From positions 221,001-285,000 of the forward strand of contig CAJNDT010003112.1 of assembly GCA_905221615.1 (NCBI GenBank): a stretch of DNA of 64,000 bases, written 5' to 3'. Positions 1 through 14,600 of this stretch are shown one piece after another (positions within the stretch are counted from its first letter, which is position 1; the number at the start of each line of letters is the position of its first letter). The stretch comes from Symbiodinium sp. CCMP2592. Its lineage: Eukaryota > Sar > Dinophyceae > Suessiales > Symbiodiniaceae. The notes below the pieces were generated by a model, which saw nothing but the letters and a program-made list of their open reading frames with translations, made no database searches and was not told where the DNA came from. The translations under genes were made by a program, and so were the position numbers.

Positions 1-78
1 TTGGTAAGTCAGAGGCGTTCAAGACTGGTATGGTTGATCCTCCACTCGAACGTAACTACGTTAGCAACATGCTTACAG

Positions 79-171
79 CGACTGACTGACTGACTGACTG
101 ACTGACTGACTGACTGACTCACTCACTCACTCACTCACTCACTCACTCTCTCTCTCTCTCTATATATATAT
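79..171. repeat. Compound microsatellite
   Basis: Consecutive runs of GACT, then CACT, then CT, then TA dinucleotides. Simple sequence with no coding signal. Confidence 0.95.
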
Positions 172-568
172 ATACACACATACAGAAAGCGTCACACTGC
201 CGGCCCGAGTTCTTATCTCTTGTTATTATCTCTTGAGTTGTTCTTTTACAATGGACTTTTGGTTCACCTGCATCTTCAATTGCACCGGTTACTTCCAGGC
301 TTTATTCTAAAGGCATCTTACATCTGTCGTATGGTTAGAGAGAGTAATAGGTACGGAGGGGTGGGAGGAGAGGGGGTGTTTTTTTCTTTCTCCCCCACCC
401 CCTTCCCTATGCACTCCCTCCTCCTCCGTGCCTTCTCGCAGTAGCCAGTACATCGTGCCTACATCGATATTCTGTATATTCCGCCGGATTCTTATGTTAT
501 CTTAATCTTTACTCTATGTCTTTACGCTATTTTCAGGAATTCATGAACTAAGATTTCACGGTTACGAG

Positions 569-1393
569 ATGTGGGGAAAGTCCACAGAGGCCACGCGACG
601 CCGCATCTTCAACATTGACATCGACAATCCGCTCTCCAACAACTTCCTGGCAGACTATCAAGACTGGTGTCAGAAGCACCAACTTTCTACAGCAGAGTGG
701 CGCAAGGTCACTGAAGCTGTCATGGACGGCCATGAAAGGTCGCGGCAAAGTGTCCTGGAATTGCACGAGCCCGTGCCGGTCGACCGCGCAAAGACGGACA
801 AACCCCACAATGCCAGAACGGATGGTTCATGGCTATTGACCCAAGGAGTGGCCTCATCCTTTCTGTCAAAAACATGCCGGAGCCCGAGAACAACGAGGTC
901 ACGATGACAGTCCTGAACAAGGTTGTGTCCCGTGGCCTCAATTGGAATTGTGTCATCTACGACAAGATGTGTGTATGTCACAAAGCGTTCATCTCGGATC
1001 GGAACTTCGCGAAAGTGAAGTATTGGTGCGTGGATCGTTTTCATTCAAAAGCTCACGGTGATCGTTGCCCATGCTCGCCTCTGCTTCATCGCCGGCTCGA
1101 TCTTCGACTGCGTGATGTTAACTCACCGATTGCAGAACAGACGTTCTCGTGGTTTCGTGGATATGCCGCCAGTTTCAACACCAAGGACCAAGAACGCCGG
1201 CACCGACATCTTCTACATTCTGCTGTATGTGAAAAAGCACAATCTCCTCGTCCGCAAGGATTACATCCGCCACCTGACTCCCTTCAATGCTCGGGCCATT
1301 GCATCCAAATCCGGCCATGTTCTCACCTGTCCATCGTCCAAGACGTATCAGTGTCGTCGCCTTGCCGCATCCTCTCAGTCTGGTCTTGTCTAA
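569..1393 (+). pseudogene. Decayed transposase-like gene (KDZ/CxC-like)
   Basis: Three overlapping + strand frames read as one protein broken by frameshifts. Frame 2 (from 569) gives a region with NIDIDNPLSNNFLADYQDW. Around 805-811 it passes to frame 1, with NGWFMAIDPRSGLIL, MPEPENNEV and KYWCVDRFHSKAHGDRCPC. Near 1190 it passes back to frame 2 with FYILLYVKKHNLLVRKDY. The Cys/His-rich block and the later EQTFSWFRGYA motif resemble the carboxy-terminal part of KDZ/CxC-type eukaryotic transposases. That family assignment is from memory of motif style and is tentative. At least two single-base frameshifts mean it is probably dead. The ATG at 569 is only the first in-frame Met, and the true 5' end is unknown. 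Its lack of introns, unlike the gene that follows, also fits a mobile-element origin. Confidence 0.55.
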
Positions 1394-1470
1394 AGGAAGC
1401 CGTCCAAGAAAGTGATGAAGCATCACATCAAGCAGAAGTGAGAGAGACTAGGATGAGTGCAGCAGCATGA

Positions 1471-2017
1471 AACATGTGAGTCAGACAAAATTTGCAATAG
1501 ATGTTGTAGCTGCTTGGCCTAGTACATCTAAATTGTTGTGTCAGTCCAAGCTCTATGTCGAGGCACGCTACATGCAGCCCCCGCGGCAAACAGAGAGCTG
1601 TGTAGTATTCGTGTGAGTGTTAGTCGAATGTAGGAAGACAGCATATTTGTACCTTGTAAGACAGAGCACAAGATGATTTCTATGTAGCGACACCGTCTGA
1701 AGATCAGAGCTCGCTGAGTCCCACGCGTGACGAAAGCATAGCTGCAGCCAGTTGACTTGCATATTGTCTATGCTCGCTGTCATGTACTAACGAAAAAGTA
1801 TTTAGAAGACATGACACCTAGCTTTGTTCATCAAGGTCAGGTGCTCAGAGTGACACCGTCCTGACGTCAGTTGGTTGTAGGTGAAGATCAAAGATCGGTT
1901 TCATTTTAATGACTTGTGTTTCTATCCAAATACAAGTAATTAAGTCAAGTTCCATAAAAAACAAGCAAGTAGGTAGTTTAGCACAAAAAGCAAAGGCCTG
2001 TATTCCGACGCGATTTT

Positions 2018-2055
<38 letters not shown>

Positions 2056-2662
2056 TATATATATATATAATCCAATGTTTATATCAATCTAAATCGTCAT
2101 ATATCTGGTTATGTAGCCTTATCCGTGATGAAGTTTAGGGTTTGGTTATTTTTGTGTTTGGGGTTTGGGTGTCCTAATTTGTCGTTTGAAAGTTTGGGGT
2201 CAGCGGTAGGTGGTTTATGGATAGGGTGTTTCAGGGTTCAGAGTCGGGCTTGGAGAAGTTTAGGGCTTTCGGCTTAGGTGTCGAGAGCCTCCAATCCTGT
2301 GCGGCTGCTTGGGCATCATGGGTAGTTGCCAATAGGCTGCAGGCTGAGGAGGTATGGCGATGTACGTAGTTGCTACTGTAGCTACATTCGTCATGCCTGT
2401 ACTTGCTGAGTCATTTCGGTTGAGCAAAAACTCCACAGAAGCCCAACAAGCATCACACAAAATCTCCAACCCCCAAGCCCTGAGCCCTAACCCTTAAACC
2501 GCAGACTGTAATGTAGAAGTCCGTGCAATTAATACCGTTCCCCCTTTCGGTCCCTATAGTGTCATGCCAGAATATATCCTAGCACCCTTGTCAGATCCTC
2601 ATGACCCCATGGCCCCCGAACCCAAAACCCAAAACCCGGTTAAACCATAAACCCTAATCAAG
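1471..2662. other. Non-coding spacer with CT/TA microsatellite
   Basis: No convincing exon. A CT run followed by TA repeats sits at about 2022-2070. From about 2130 the sequence becomes degenerate TTTAGGG-like and then, from 2470, CCCTAAA-like, the texture typical of introns in this window. It may be the 5' intron of AAA module A. Confidence 0.5.
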
Positions 2663-2692
2663 GAGTTGGACGAGCTGATTGGCCTGCAGAGT
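2663..2692 (+). CDS. Module A exon: N-terminal helix
   Basis: Acceptor ATCAAG|GAG, then ELDELIGLQS, then a GT donor (GTGCC). Matches the conserved L(I/V)GL(Q/A)S start of CFXQ-type AAA domains. Module B has the equivalent LDKMVGLASVK at 41785. Confidence 0.6.
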
Positions 2693-5600
2693 GTGCCTTG
2701 GCGGAAGCATCAGTTCTATGTTGTCTCCAGCAGCCGACGTGCACGAATTGCTATCAAACCCTAAACCAATGAGCCCCTCGCACAGGGTTTGAATTGAGTT
2801 TGGGTGTTAAATTCGAGGCTATGGAAGCTTTTTGGCAATGTCAACTTCGCTCAAGTGCCCTTAAACCGAACCGTCAACGAGGAGAGGAGATTTGCCACTC
2901 CGTGAAAAAATCACGCTCGTTCATTACCGTGTAGACTTAGGAGTAGACTTGTCGCTTTCGGGCTGGAGATTTCTTTGTCTCTATCTGTCCAAGTGGCTGT
3001 GCGGCAATCACAGGAGATAGTCGAGAAACTTCCTGTACAACCCTTGAATATCAGACCCGCCCCAAAAGGACCACGGGACTCAGTAAGTGGACGGCAGTTT
3101 GAAATCTTGGTGTAAGGTTAGGATTTGTACAACACCCCTCAACCTGAAACCTTAATGCCCACGCGCAGTCCTTGATCTCGCAATTCTAGTCCGTAAACCT
3201 TAACCCCTAAACCCCAACCCTACAGACCACAATCCTTCATCCTCACACCCTTAAACTTGGGGGCCAATGTTGCATGTGGTTATGGGAAGGCTGAATAGAA
3301 AAAATGCACCTTTGCTGGTGCAAAAGGCTGGGCGAGGGTGCAAGGTCGCCCGTGCCCTTGCGATGACACCCCACACACAGTCGCACCCTTGCCGTTCTCT
3401 CGACGAAGGGTGTACGTACTGACAGGAACGCGGTGGGATCATTCAGAAGCGGGTGTAGTAGGAACTGCTTCACAGATCCTTGCATTGGTGTTTTTCCGGA
3501 AGCGGATGAATGAATCACGGGTCTACATTAGTCTGATGTCTTCGGTATGATGCGATTGTGACCATGGCGACTGCAAGGACCCGAATTTTTCGCCACATCA
3601 ACTTGGCCGGTGCTACTCTAACATTCAGAGATCCCCGAGGATCTTAGCCCGCAGTCGCGGCGAATAGTCTGCACGATTTTTTGAAGGTCCCAGCGGCCGT
3701 CTTGGACTTTCAGGAGACTTTTTATTTTACGAAAGTTGTATTTGTTGCACAAATAGGTGCGTTATAGTGAGCCAGGTTGTAATTTGGTAATAGGCATGGT
3801 TACTAACGGTTACAGTGTTACAGCATGACGAGCGTGTTTTGCGTTCTGTGAGAAAGTGCCGCATCAAGCAAACTTCTGACAGCCTGCGCTCGCTCATCCT
3901 GTTGCTTCATGCTTCCACGTTCTTAAATATGAGTCCAGTTGCCGACTCAGAAACCGAATGTGTTTCGTGATGAAACGTGGGCAGATGCCGACGTAGTACT
4001 CGAAGTGGTGTATACAACCACATTTCAAGCCGGGAGCTTCCGAACATAAACAGCCCCAGCCAAATGGAACCTCGGTATTGTCAAATGCCCCAAGTGTCGA
4101 CAGATATCCGCGGCAATTTGTCAGGCGCAGCCGAAGTCTGTTTGCTGAGGTTGTTAGTTCATGCTGAAGTCTTGAAAAAGCAATTGCCTTCAAAAGGAAC
4201 ATCAACGGGCCGGCTGTTAATCCCCCAGGAGATTACTTAGAAGAGGGAAGGGGGCAAGGACGGGTTTGATAGTACGGTGGTAACCTTGTGAGGTCAAGGC
4301 GGGCATGGCAGCACTTCGAGATGCCGTGGAGTTCGACATGTGGCGCAAGAGGCCTCGGGATGGGGCCAAAGACTACAATGTCCTTGAATTGAGGATCCCT
4401 TAGTCAGGATCCCTGCTGTATTTATACTAGTGATGTTTTTGATGTGCAGGTTTTTGGATACTCTGGTACCCGTGACATAGTGTGGCACCTCCTTGAACAT
4501 GGCCAATCGCCACAATGTGTTCCGAGGTGCCCGGTGCTGGATGCCTAAGCTTGCTGGGCTCAACCTCCATGAAGTTTTCGGGTTCGGACCTGAAGAAATG
4601 AAACCCGCAACCAAAAGCCCGCTGTTGAGCTTCTGAGTCGGGACACTTATTCAGCAAAGATCAGATTGTCGCGCACCTTCTAGCAGGAATCGAGAAGAGA
4701 AGGCATCAAAACACTCTACGACCTAAATCCCAAGAACCGGCTTTGTCGGGACCTTGATCCCTACGCCTTACACCCTCTCACCCTAAAAGCCCGAACCCTG
4801 AGCACACCCGATAGGCCTTATTGTCGCATTCTACCATAAATACATCCTACACCCTAGCTGTAAGATGGAAGGTTCCTCGGAAAGAAGGCGACGCTGCTCG
4901 GGCAGAGCTTCCACATGCGATTTCTTGGCAATCCTGGGACAGGCCAGGGATTCGAATCGGGGCTGTGGTGGGGTTGAGTTTAGGGCTTTAGGCTTTAGGG
5001 TTTTAGGGTTTTAGCGTTTTGGATTAGGGTGTAGGATTTAGGGTTTTGGGGTGAGAGTTTAAGTGATTGAACCCCAGCCCCAATTTAAATAGCTTAAATC
5101 CTAAACCTCCCAAAGCCCAAACTCCTAAGCCCTAAACCCCGTGCCCCAAGCCTAGCATTGAGCCGAGGGCCTTCGTCGATTCGTTTTGCATCTGATTTTT
5201 GTTGCGGGTTCTGGGCTGTGGAGTGATACAAAGAGGAGAAAAGCCAGAAAAGGGTGGCAGAGCATTTTTCCTACGTTACGCTAAGACTCTATTCCATTAA
5301 AGTATACGATAACCTACTCTAACAATGCTATTCAAAACGACGGTAGTCATATCACACACGTATGCCAGGGTTAATTAAGAAGCCATGGGCCAACTCAGCG
5401 ATGCGGTATAGGGCTGAGGGCGGTTTAGGGCTGATTAGGGGATGATTTTCCATCAAGCAAACGGGGACCCAGAAGGGTGCAGCCACGAACCAATTGGTTG
5501 CAGATAGGTGTGATCTCGATTGACGAGTCAGGGCTAAACTGTACAATAGATATGCTATCATGCAGTGTTTGGGATTTGGTGTCATGTGCCTGCTGATTAC

Positions 5601-8600
5601 TCACACCTCTATATCCTGAATGTTGAGCATACAGAGTCCCTCATCCCTGACACAAAACCCTACACCCTTCACCTCGAGTTGCCTGACTCCCCGATCTGCC
5701 TGACAACTATACACGAGGCTGTGTTTTTTGAAATGGGGGGCCGAGGGCGTGGCGGTAGGGTTATGTTTGTATTTGCTCGTTCCTAGAAGGAAAGTCGTTT
5801 GAGGTTTGCCTTCTCATTCAAGGCAAGACGGTGGTTGCACGGATTGTCGGCCAGATCCTTGTCCAGCTGGGCGTGGTCCAGGCGAGACACATTCCTGGAG
5901 ACTGTACAGTCCTGTAGTTGAGGAATATATGCGTTAAATTGCAGCAGGTAGAAATACGTGCTGGATATTCGTTCATTCCTTCCTGCTTACGCGGTCAAAA
6001 AGCACCCTGGAAAACTCGACAATGGGGTGGGCAAAGGAATCCTAACCTTTGTGTGAGATTTGAGGGCCTATAACCTACATATAGGAACTAGACAGTTTCA
6101 TATTGCCATGAAATCAGGCTTGGAATGGGAGTTTAGAGTTTAGGGATTGGGCTCGAGGTTCACAGGTTCATAGTAGCTTAGCAAGACTAGAGCTCACACC
6201 GCCCAAAAATACCCAAAGCCCCTACAACAAAAAGGCTTGACTGCTGCATGATCGTGCGCCGCAGGGTTCCCTAAACCCTATTCTGACGGTTCAGGCCTGT
6301 ATCTTCAGTTCAACTCAGTCTTAGAATATGCAAAGCCTACCTTGAGCAACACGGTATGGAAGACCAGACAGGTTTGATATCTCTGAGAGCCCCAGTATGC
6401 CTTCAGGGATATCGGTGAGAACCAAGCATATCAAGGCATGAGAACGCACATCACCCTTCGCAAGCTACTTATGTCTGTAAAGCACCGACAAAGACTGATA
6501 AGGCCCTATAGAGAACCCTGTCGCTCCTCCCCAATCATCACAAACCTTGCATCACTTAGCTTCAAACCTCAACCCGTAAGCGCGAGACCGAAAAACCCTC
6601 GACCCTGAACCCTGAACCCAAACCACCAAACCTCGAAAGTCCTACATAAACCTCAAGCCTTGCACACTAAAGGCCCGATGCCCACTCCACACCCTACTTT
6701 GGGACGTTAATAGTAGACGACATGTCTGGGATCATTTCTAGATATGAACCGTGAATCTGAGCCCTAAGCTGCAGAGCCAAACCCTTCAGCCCAAATCCGT
6801 GGATCCTACGTCCTGCACCCTGGAATTTCCAAACCCGTGGCCAGAACGGCAATACCGACAACTTCGTTTTCAAAGAGGCGGACCATATCCTCAGGGAGCG
6901 CTTGTGAGCTGTAGGTTTCGGGAGGGGCTTAAAGTTAGAGATCGGGTCTGGAAGTCATAGTTAGTTGTGTGTTTCCCGCCTTCAAAGACCCGCCCTTGAA
7001 TCTGACCAAACCCGTTTTTGAAGCCCTTCAGGCTTTTAATCCCTAAACCTCAAACCTAAACTTACCGAACTCTGCGTTCTAAACCTAAGCCCCAAACCTC
7101 GAAGGCCCGGAGTTGCCTAGTATCGGTGCCTACGAACTGAGCGTCCATAGATCTTACCTATAGTCTCCATTGTAGTTCCTGTTTTTGGTTAACCAAAATC
7201 TCTATTATAGGATCCTAACCATAAAATTGGTTAACAAAAAGAGGAACTGCAATGGAGACTATAGGTATACCCAAAACCCACAAGCCGAGTCCCGAAGAGC
7301 TAAACTTTAAGCCTTACTTGGAGGGTCGCGGGACTTTCAGTAGGGTTACAAGTAGGATTACCCCACTTAAGATCTCATTAAACAGGGGACTTGCAACTCT
7401 ACTTTCCTGCTAAACCCTAAACCCGAATTCCGAAACCCTGAGCCCTAAGCCCTGAACCCGAACCGTTAAGGGGACTTGGACTGCAAAAAAAATTACCCCA
7501 AGGGCTCATGTACCCTTTTGGTATACACTTCGGCCTTAGAACAGGGGTTCCTCTACAAGTACTTTAAGGCGTAAGATGGCCGAAGTATATACTCTACTTT
7601 ACAGGGGTGCAAACATGATACTTTAAGGCTCATGTATAAACTACATAGGTACATGACCCTTTAGGGTTGAGCCCTCGAAACCAAGCCCCACGACGGACTC
7701 TCTGCAAGGTGTCCCGGCCAGATCTCATTGCTCAATACACCGGGCAAACAGCCCCCAAGGCAGCGCTGGCGTCTGCACCTGCTAAAACCTTTTTTCGATG
7801 GGGTCTTTGATTAAAACCCGAATATTGAAATTTCCGGGACCCTACAACAAAGTAGACTGAACTGGTTGCTCCAGGTAAAGTCCACATGAGGTTCTACACA
7901 GGCTTGTACGGGTGGCATGCATAGGTTGTCGGCTCAGGTTTGGGTGTTCGGATTCAGATGTTAGTTCAGCATGATTCCACAGCTTCTACAGCAGCTTCGG
8001 TTAGATGTCGAGAATCTGTACGTGAGTCTGCACGAACCAGTATGTCCGCACACGGCGCAAGCGTGAAATTTTCCTGATCGTGCTTTGCTGCAACTTCATG
8101 TCCATAATCCATGCAGGTGATTGCATCTTGCTTTAATTTGTATAAGCTTTCAGTGTGACCCATGAACCCTGAGCCCCGAACAACCCTTAGAGCCCTAAGC
8201 GCCAGTAGACGGCCCTGCCCTCCCAAACGTTTTAAGCCCACCGATCAAACACAACCCCTAGCGCTCGCCCGTAGATCTTAAAACTGCAAAGCCTTCCATA
8301 AGCTTTACAGCCCCAGGATGGAGTCGATATTATACAATGCTACCATTCCTCGGAGGCTGGTAAAACTCGCCCCCAAGCCCAAGTCTAAACACGGTCGTAA
8401 ATGCCGTTACATTAAGCCTGAACCTCTGGAAGAGGTCATCGATGCAGTCAAGTCGGCCTTTGGCGGCGTGCTCTTCATCGATGAGGCTTCTGCTCTGTTT
8501 GTATTGTGCGGTTGATCCCCAAACTTATCCCCTAAACCTTTGTCCTCACGGTGTGGGTCTTGATTCTCCTGGCTTTGATCACGGCGCTGGCTTTTAGCAT

Positions 8601-11600
8601 GATTCTGGTGATCTCGAGGTTCTGGTGATCTCGAGGGTTCTTTGAGCTTCGTGCTAATTGAGCTTGAGTTGGTTTTGTCTGCTGAATGGGGGCTAGTCGC
8701 CTCGAGCTCGGCAGGAGCTCGGTAGTTTTGGACACAGTATGCTTTTCTAACTCATTGCCATTGTGCACGAAGTCTGCGGCTGTGACTGGAGGGCGCTGCC
8801 GCAGCAAGCGCTGTACATCAGTCCTCTTCAAGTCGCTGCATCACGACACGTGGCATGTGCCGACAGTGGCAGCACGCCCCGGGGACCGTGCCCGCATGAG
8901 TGCGCCTACATTTTGGGCAGAGACTCTTCCTCACACCATGGCTGCAAGGGGTATGTATCACTGCAAACCAAGCTGACGGACATCACAAGGGCATCCCTGT
9001 TTAGAGTCTTGCATTGGAGTTCGGCTTTGTACTAGTTACTAGGATTTGAAGGCAATTCCTTCTTCACATTACCTGAAGCCCGGAACCCCACTTAAAGCCA
9101 CAACCACTAACTACATCCTAACCCCCAGCCCTAAACCCAGAAATGAGGCCTACTCCATCGTCCTTGCCAAAGACGATCCGCTGCTTGCCATGCACCCCAG
9201 GGTCTGCCACCAGGCTCCCGAGGGTTTAGGGTTTAGGGTTTGGGGTTTAGGGCAGCTCCCCAGATATTCGTCCCTGATTTGTTGTGTTCAGAGGTGCTGC
9301 TATGCATCTTTGTGGGGACTTCTGGAGAGCAGCCTCCCTTAATTCAGGGTACCTCGCTCCGGGTCCTTGCTTTTGTGGAGAATTAGTCTGTAGCTCAATA
9401 CGTCTTGTGGTTTCAAGTAAAGATTCTTGTAGTAGAAGGTCTAGAGTCGAAAGGTCTTGCTTGTAGAACTTCATAGCTCCATGACCATGACAGAAGATGG
9501 CCGCAGTCTCGTTCCATAAATCTTCAGGCCTAAACCCTGTAAACCGAGACCTTCAGCACTACACCCCAATTGCACACCCTTAGCACGAGACTCTACATCC
9601 CACACCCTCCACCAAACACTCAGCCGGAAACCCCTGAGTCGATCTTGGAAGTTCTATACAGTGGTCGGTAAGGTTTCAAGAGACTCAGCCAACAACCTTG
9701 CACATGCGCGCTCATCAAGCCATGAGCTGACTCGAAAGAGGACGGAAGCAAGACGGAGTTCTGAATGATTAGCACTAGGTAGGCCTTTGGGACATTTGAT
9801 ATCTTCTTTTATTGGGCGCGAGAGGATCGTATGTACGAATGCTGTTCAGAGGCTTTCAAGAGGCCAACCTAGAGCAACTCTATGCCGTTGTGGTCTTCAT
9901 CTAGTTGTACTATGATGTACCCCAAACCTCATACGAATCATTACATAAAACTCCCCTGAATGTACGCTACGGTGCGTGTTACAGCATTTATGGTGCTGTG
10001 GGTATCCTGCTCTCCACTCCAAGACCCAGATTCCATATAGACGGGAAGCTCCAAACTATGTTATGACACAGTGTTTCCCGGCTGCTTCTGGAAGTCTTTT
10101 TTGGTATGTTCGCGTCTTTGCCTTTTCGGTCTTGCTTGTTATTCTTTGTTTGTTATGTGTCTTTACTCTTGAGATACTTGTTCAGGTTGGGGTTTAGGAG
10201 AGCCAAGTGATGCCCAACCCGTAGGCAAGATTATGCCCTAATTGTACGACAGGAAACTGGAGGACGTAGGACGCCTTGAACAAGAGCAGATTCCTCAAGA
10301 CCTCTTGCGAAGCCCCCTAAGTTGTCTGAACGTAAAAGCACACAAAATCCTTCAATCAATATTCCTGGAGCAAGATCACTAAGATACCCTAAAGTTAAAT
10401 TGCACTCCTTGATGACGGATTGTGGTGTCTATTGCAACGAGGTTTGGCAAAGAAGCCGTTGACACGCTCATCAAGGAAGCTCGGTTCAGCGTTCGGGGTT
10501 CAGGGGTTTATGGTTCAAGAGGGTTTGGCTTACTGCTTACAAAAAGTGTTTAGGCCCCGACAGGGTCTTGGGCATGAGGGTTCAAAAGGGTAAGTATAGG
10601 CCTCAAAATGGGCTTAGGCTTGAAAGGGGCGAGGGCTGAAGACGGTTAAGGCTCCAAACAGTAAGGCCGACCACTCCGAAGCTTTCCCCAAGTGTCCATG
10701 TTGTTATGTTTTATAAGATATATCTTATACAGATGTTCCTTGATAGTATATAACTTTAGGACTTTAGGCCTAAAGTGGAAAAATATGTAAAAATCTGATA
10801 GCCTTAGGCCCAAAGTACATACTGTATGGGTATGTGAACCCATGGAGCCGTTGGGGTTGAGTCCAAAAGACTCGAACCCGTGAGTTTTCCGTCTTTTTAG
10901 GAGTGTATAGGGTTTGCGCAGGGTTTAGGGTTCGAGCTTTCAGGGGTTTATAGATTCTGTTTGTATGTTTATCGTTTGCAGGGGCTTATATGGTCTATAG
11001 GGTTTAGGGTTGACATTTTAAGGTTTAGGGCTCACTCTGAACAGCCTTAGACCCTACCAACCTTCATAGTCATATCGCCTTCATGTCTCTGCGTAGTTTC
11101 TATGGTTTATATGTCCCTACGGTAAATCCTCTTCTAATCATGAACGGTCTTGTAATCAGCAGAATATTTCAGCCAGAGCCCGATCCAAAAATTGAACCTC
11201 AATACGGTTTGCCCAAGTGCCTGCGGTGAGTCCTCTCTTCTCGAGTTTAGGGCTTCGGGTCGAGGGGATCGACCGAGCATCTCAAGCCCAAGCTCTTGAC
11301 AGAGTATTGTTAAGAGTGCTATGGCTTGGATGGATCGACTCGACGTTCGCAAAGCAGGTCAGCGGTGTCGAGACAGCCGCGGAGGCATCACGGGAAATTA
11401 ACTCAAAGATGGGATGCTGCCTCGAAATGGAGGAGCTAGCCGGGCTTTGTCTGGGCGATTTTGAGGGGACGCCGAGACCAGAAGCCTTGCCGAATGCAGC
11501 AGAATTTACAAACTTTCCAACCGTTTCTTTAACAAGTTCCTGGGATGGAGCGAAGACAGAGGTGCACGCAGCCCTCTCTATTCTGGAGGAACGCTCGAAG

Positions 11601-14600
11601 CCCTGAGCCTCAAGTCCTAAGCTCTAAATCCCAACTCGCTTACAAAACTCCCGTAGAAGCCGTCACGAAACCTCCACCCCTGAAGCCCTAAACCCTGAGC
11701 CCGAAAAGCCCGATTGTGTATATCCCTTGAAGGAACTCCGAGGCTCCAAGTACCGAGCTTTGACCATCAGGAGATTGAAGACAACCGAGACAAGCTCATC
11801 GTCATCTTCGCCGGATACCAGAAGGACCACAGAAGCATGTTTGTGGCTTTCTCGGGTTTAGAGGGCTTTCAGAAGTTTGTGGAGTTTTAGTCGGGTTTGA
11901 GGTGCTTTTGGGGTTTGTGGGCTTGAGAGGGTGTGTGGATGCATACTGTCTTATGGTGTACCGAAGCCAAGCACAATCCTCGCTTTTCTGTCGGGCCCCC
12001 ATACTTTCATATTGAGACCCTCTAGAACGCGAGGTTGTGGTAAGTAACGCTGGATTTATTAGCTTTGGGGTTGCAGAGTTGAGGGCTTCACTGCCCCTCC
12101 CTGTACAGAAACCACAGCGGAGACGGACGTCCGTCCGAAGCCCAAAGCCTTGTATCCTGAGCCTTGAACCCTAAGGCCTGAAACAACCCCCAAGGCCTTT
12201 TCCCTAAGTTTAAGAGGGTGCAAGCTCCCCAAAAGCCCCAAACTGAGAACCAAGAGGTGGCTTCTATTTAAAGCGTACGTCCCGGACGCTCCGCACTAGC
12301 GGAAGGCCAGGAAAAAGACTGAAGTTTTCAAGCACGCAAGATGACTCCTTCTCTCGAAACTTTAAACATCCTCAAGAGGAGATACTAACACCCGTAAGCC
12401 CTACAGCCGAAGCCCCCAAATCAAAAATCCCGAAAATAGCCCTCCGAAAACCCTAAACCCACCTGAGCCAAGCCCTTCCTTGACAGCAGGAGATGGATGC
12501 TTTCTTTGAGACGAACCCCGGCTTCCAATCGCGGGTTCCCTTCCGGTTTGAGTTCGCGGACTACAGCTGCCAGGAGCGCAGCGGTTTTTGTCTGGAGTTT
12601 GTGAGGAAACTTCAGGGGTCGAGAGGTTTGGTAAGGGGGGCTGATCAGGATTTTACGGGTCTGGTTTACGATCTGTAGGGGTGGGCCTCGGGGCTTCAGG
12701 TCTCAGGTTTCAGCGGAGGCTCGGGGTTGGGAGCTGCAGAGTTGTTGAGCTTGGCAGTTTGAGAGTTGACGGCTTAGCCTAAGCTCTATATGAGAGTTTC
12801 CGAAAATAGGGGACCCTAATATAGTACCCTAGATCGTAGGGTCCTATGAGAAGGAACCCAAAATACAGTACCCCTAATTTTCGGAAACTCCCATATGTAC
12901 CAGAAGGCCCTGAACTGAAGCCCTCGTGAACACCAATTGTTCTGCATCAGCCCTGGTTTGGACTCCTTGAGGAGCTCGTGGGCATCAGCCGTTATTCAGC
13001 GAAGAAGAACGATGCCACCTGGTTGCAGATCTTGGGTCCAGCGATCCGTGCTTCGAGCATGTGGTTTGTTAAGGGTGTGGTCGTTTGCGGTTGTCTCTGT
13101 TTCTGTCAGATCGTCGCCCCACAGATTCTGCAAACCCACCTCCAAGAGCCCGTAGCACCGATGGAACTCTCGGCGTCCTCAGTTTAGGAATCCCAAAGCC
13201 AGCTCCGAAGCTAATGCAGGGGCCTGAATATTTAGTCATGCTTGTGGTGCAGTGTACCTCAACAGCCTACTCCAATCATTCAGGCCGCCCAGCTTGTGGG
13301 TTCCGATGCGCATCCCAACAAGATTCGATGCTGTCCAGCCTGCTTAATGAATAGGCTTCAAGAAGTCGTTCTGAGATGTAGTTTCATATGGCAAAGGACG
13401 AGATGTTTCAGGTTTTCAACAGCTCGGCGTAAACCCCAGGTGAAGCCAACGACTAGAGCAGTGGACTGGTTGCAGACACTCGGCATGCCTTCTGTTTGGC
13501 AACCGTCAAGCATGTAAATGATTTGCAGGCTCTGTCAATGCACGTTAGTACTGGTACGGGACTTCGATAAAGCCCGATGTGGTTTCGATTCCTGAAGTCA
13601 CTTAAGGAGGAGGCAAGTTGTAGCTGGAGCAGGGAGACTTTAAGACTAGTTTGTCCGACTTTACACATCAGGTGAAGGACTTTCGGGCGCAGACGTGTTT
13701 GTCTTTCTGTGCTTCACAGACAGATTCCTCACCAACTCTGGCTTCTAGAAGAATCTCCGAGCGGACATGCGCGGTCTGAGTTTGAATCGGTATACATAGG
13801 TCTTAGGACTATACATCGCCTGTGCGAGCATCTGCTTACCCAATCGGCATGTTGTCTTGAGCCGTATCCTCAAGCCTCTCACTCTCGCCCCTGCTCTCAA
13901 ACTCTTATTTCTCTTCTTCAAAGCCTGGTGAGCACCTTTGTACATGCTACGGCTTGAGGGAACAGAATACCTGTCAAAGTAGGTACATGTATATAAATAT
14001 ATAAATAAATATGTATGTATATATATATATATACATACACGCGCATACATTTTATATGTAGTTCTTTCATGTAGCTCAGGAAGATCATTTCTGCCAAGAC
14101 CGGCTGCTGCACGGAGGCGGCGTTACATCACGGGGAGCACTGGGGCCTCAACCCCAAACACTACACTATGAAATCATGAGCCTTCTTACATTCTCAAGTC
14201 ACGAATCCTGGACCCGTGAACCTAAGATTAAGCCTCAACCCAAAATCCACCGCCAAGATTAAAGCCGGCCCGAAGATCCTACAGCCCCAAGCTTAAGTCC
14301 AAAATCCCGCAGTGTTGTGGGCTGTATCCTCTTTCCGATCCGCAAGAAGAGCAGTTGTAGCCTGATATTTGGGTTGGTGGGTTTCGATTGCTCGGTGGAC
14401 CCAGCAGCCAGCTTTCAGTTTCTATCGGGCAACAAGCAGACCGTCTCTTGAGCCAAGCTGTTGCTGGATGCTGACGACATTCTTTTGTCAAGGTGATATA
14501 TTCACTGATTCCTGTAGCTTTTCGATTGCTGAGAACTTGGAAGCAGTGCCATCAGCTCAAATTTTGGAAGATCTACACCAACACCGTGGAATGTCAGCCG

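Larger units (their letters stand above)
5882..7708. other. Module A intron with a fold-back element
   Basis: About 1.8 kb. The 5' part is TTTAGGG-like (about 6130-6160) and the 3' part CCCTAAA-like (about 6540-7460). It contains the fold-back elements at 7155-7267 and 7500-7670. An exon supplying the residues that normally precede DLIAQY may be hidden here; I could not place one. Confidence 0.45.

Noticed and set aside
4941-4965. tRNA-like TTCGAATC motif
   Set aside because: Lies at the start of an intron, and no cloverleaf arms could be built around it. No other tRNA or rRNA signal was seen.
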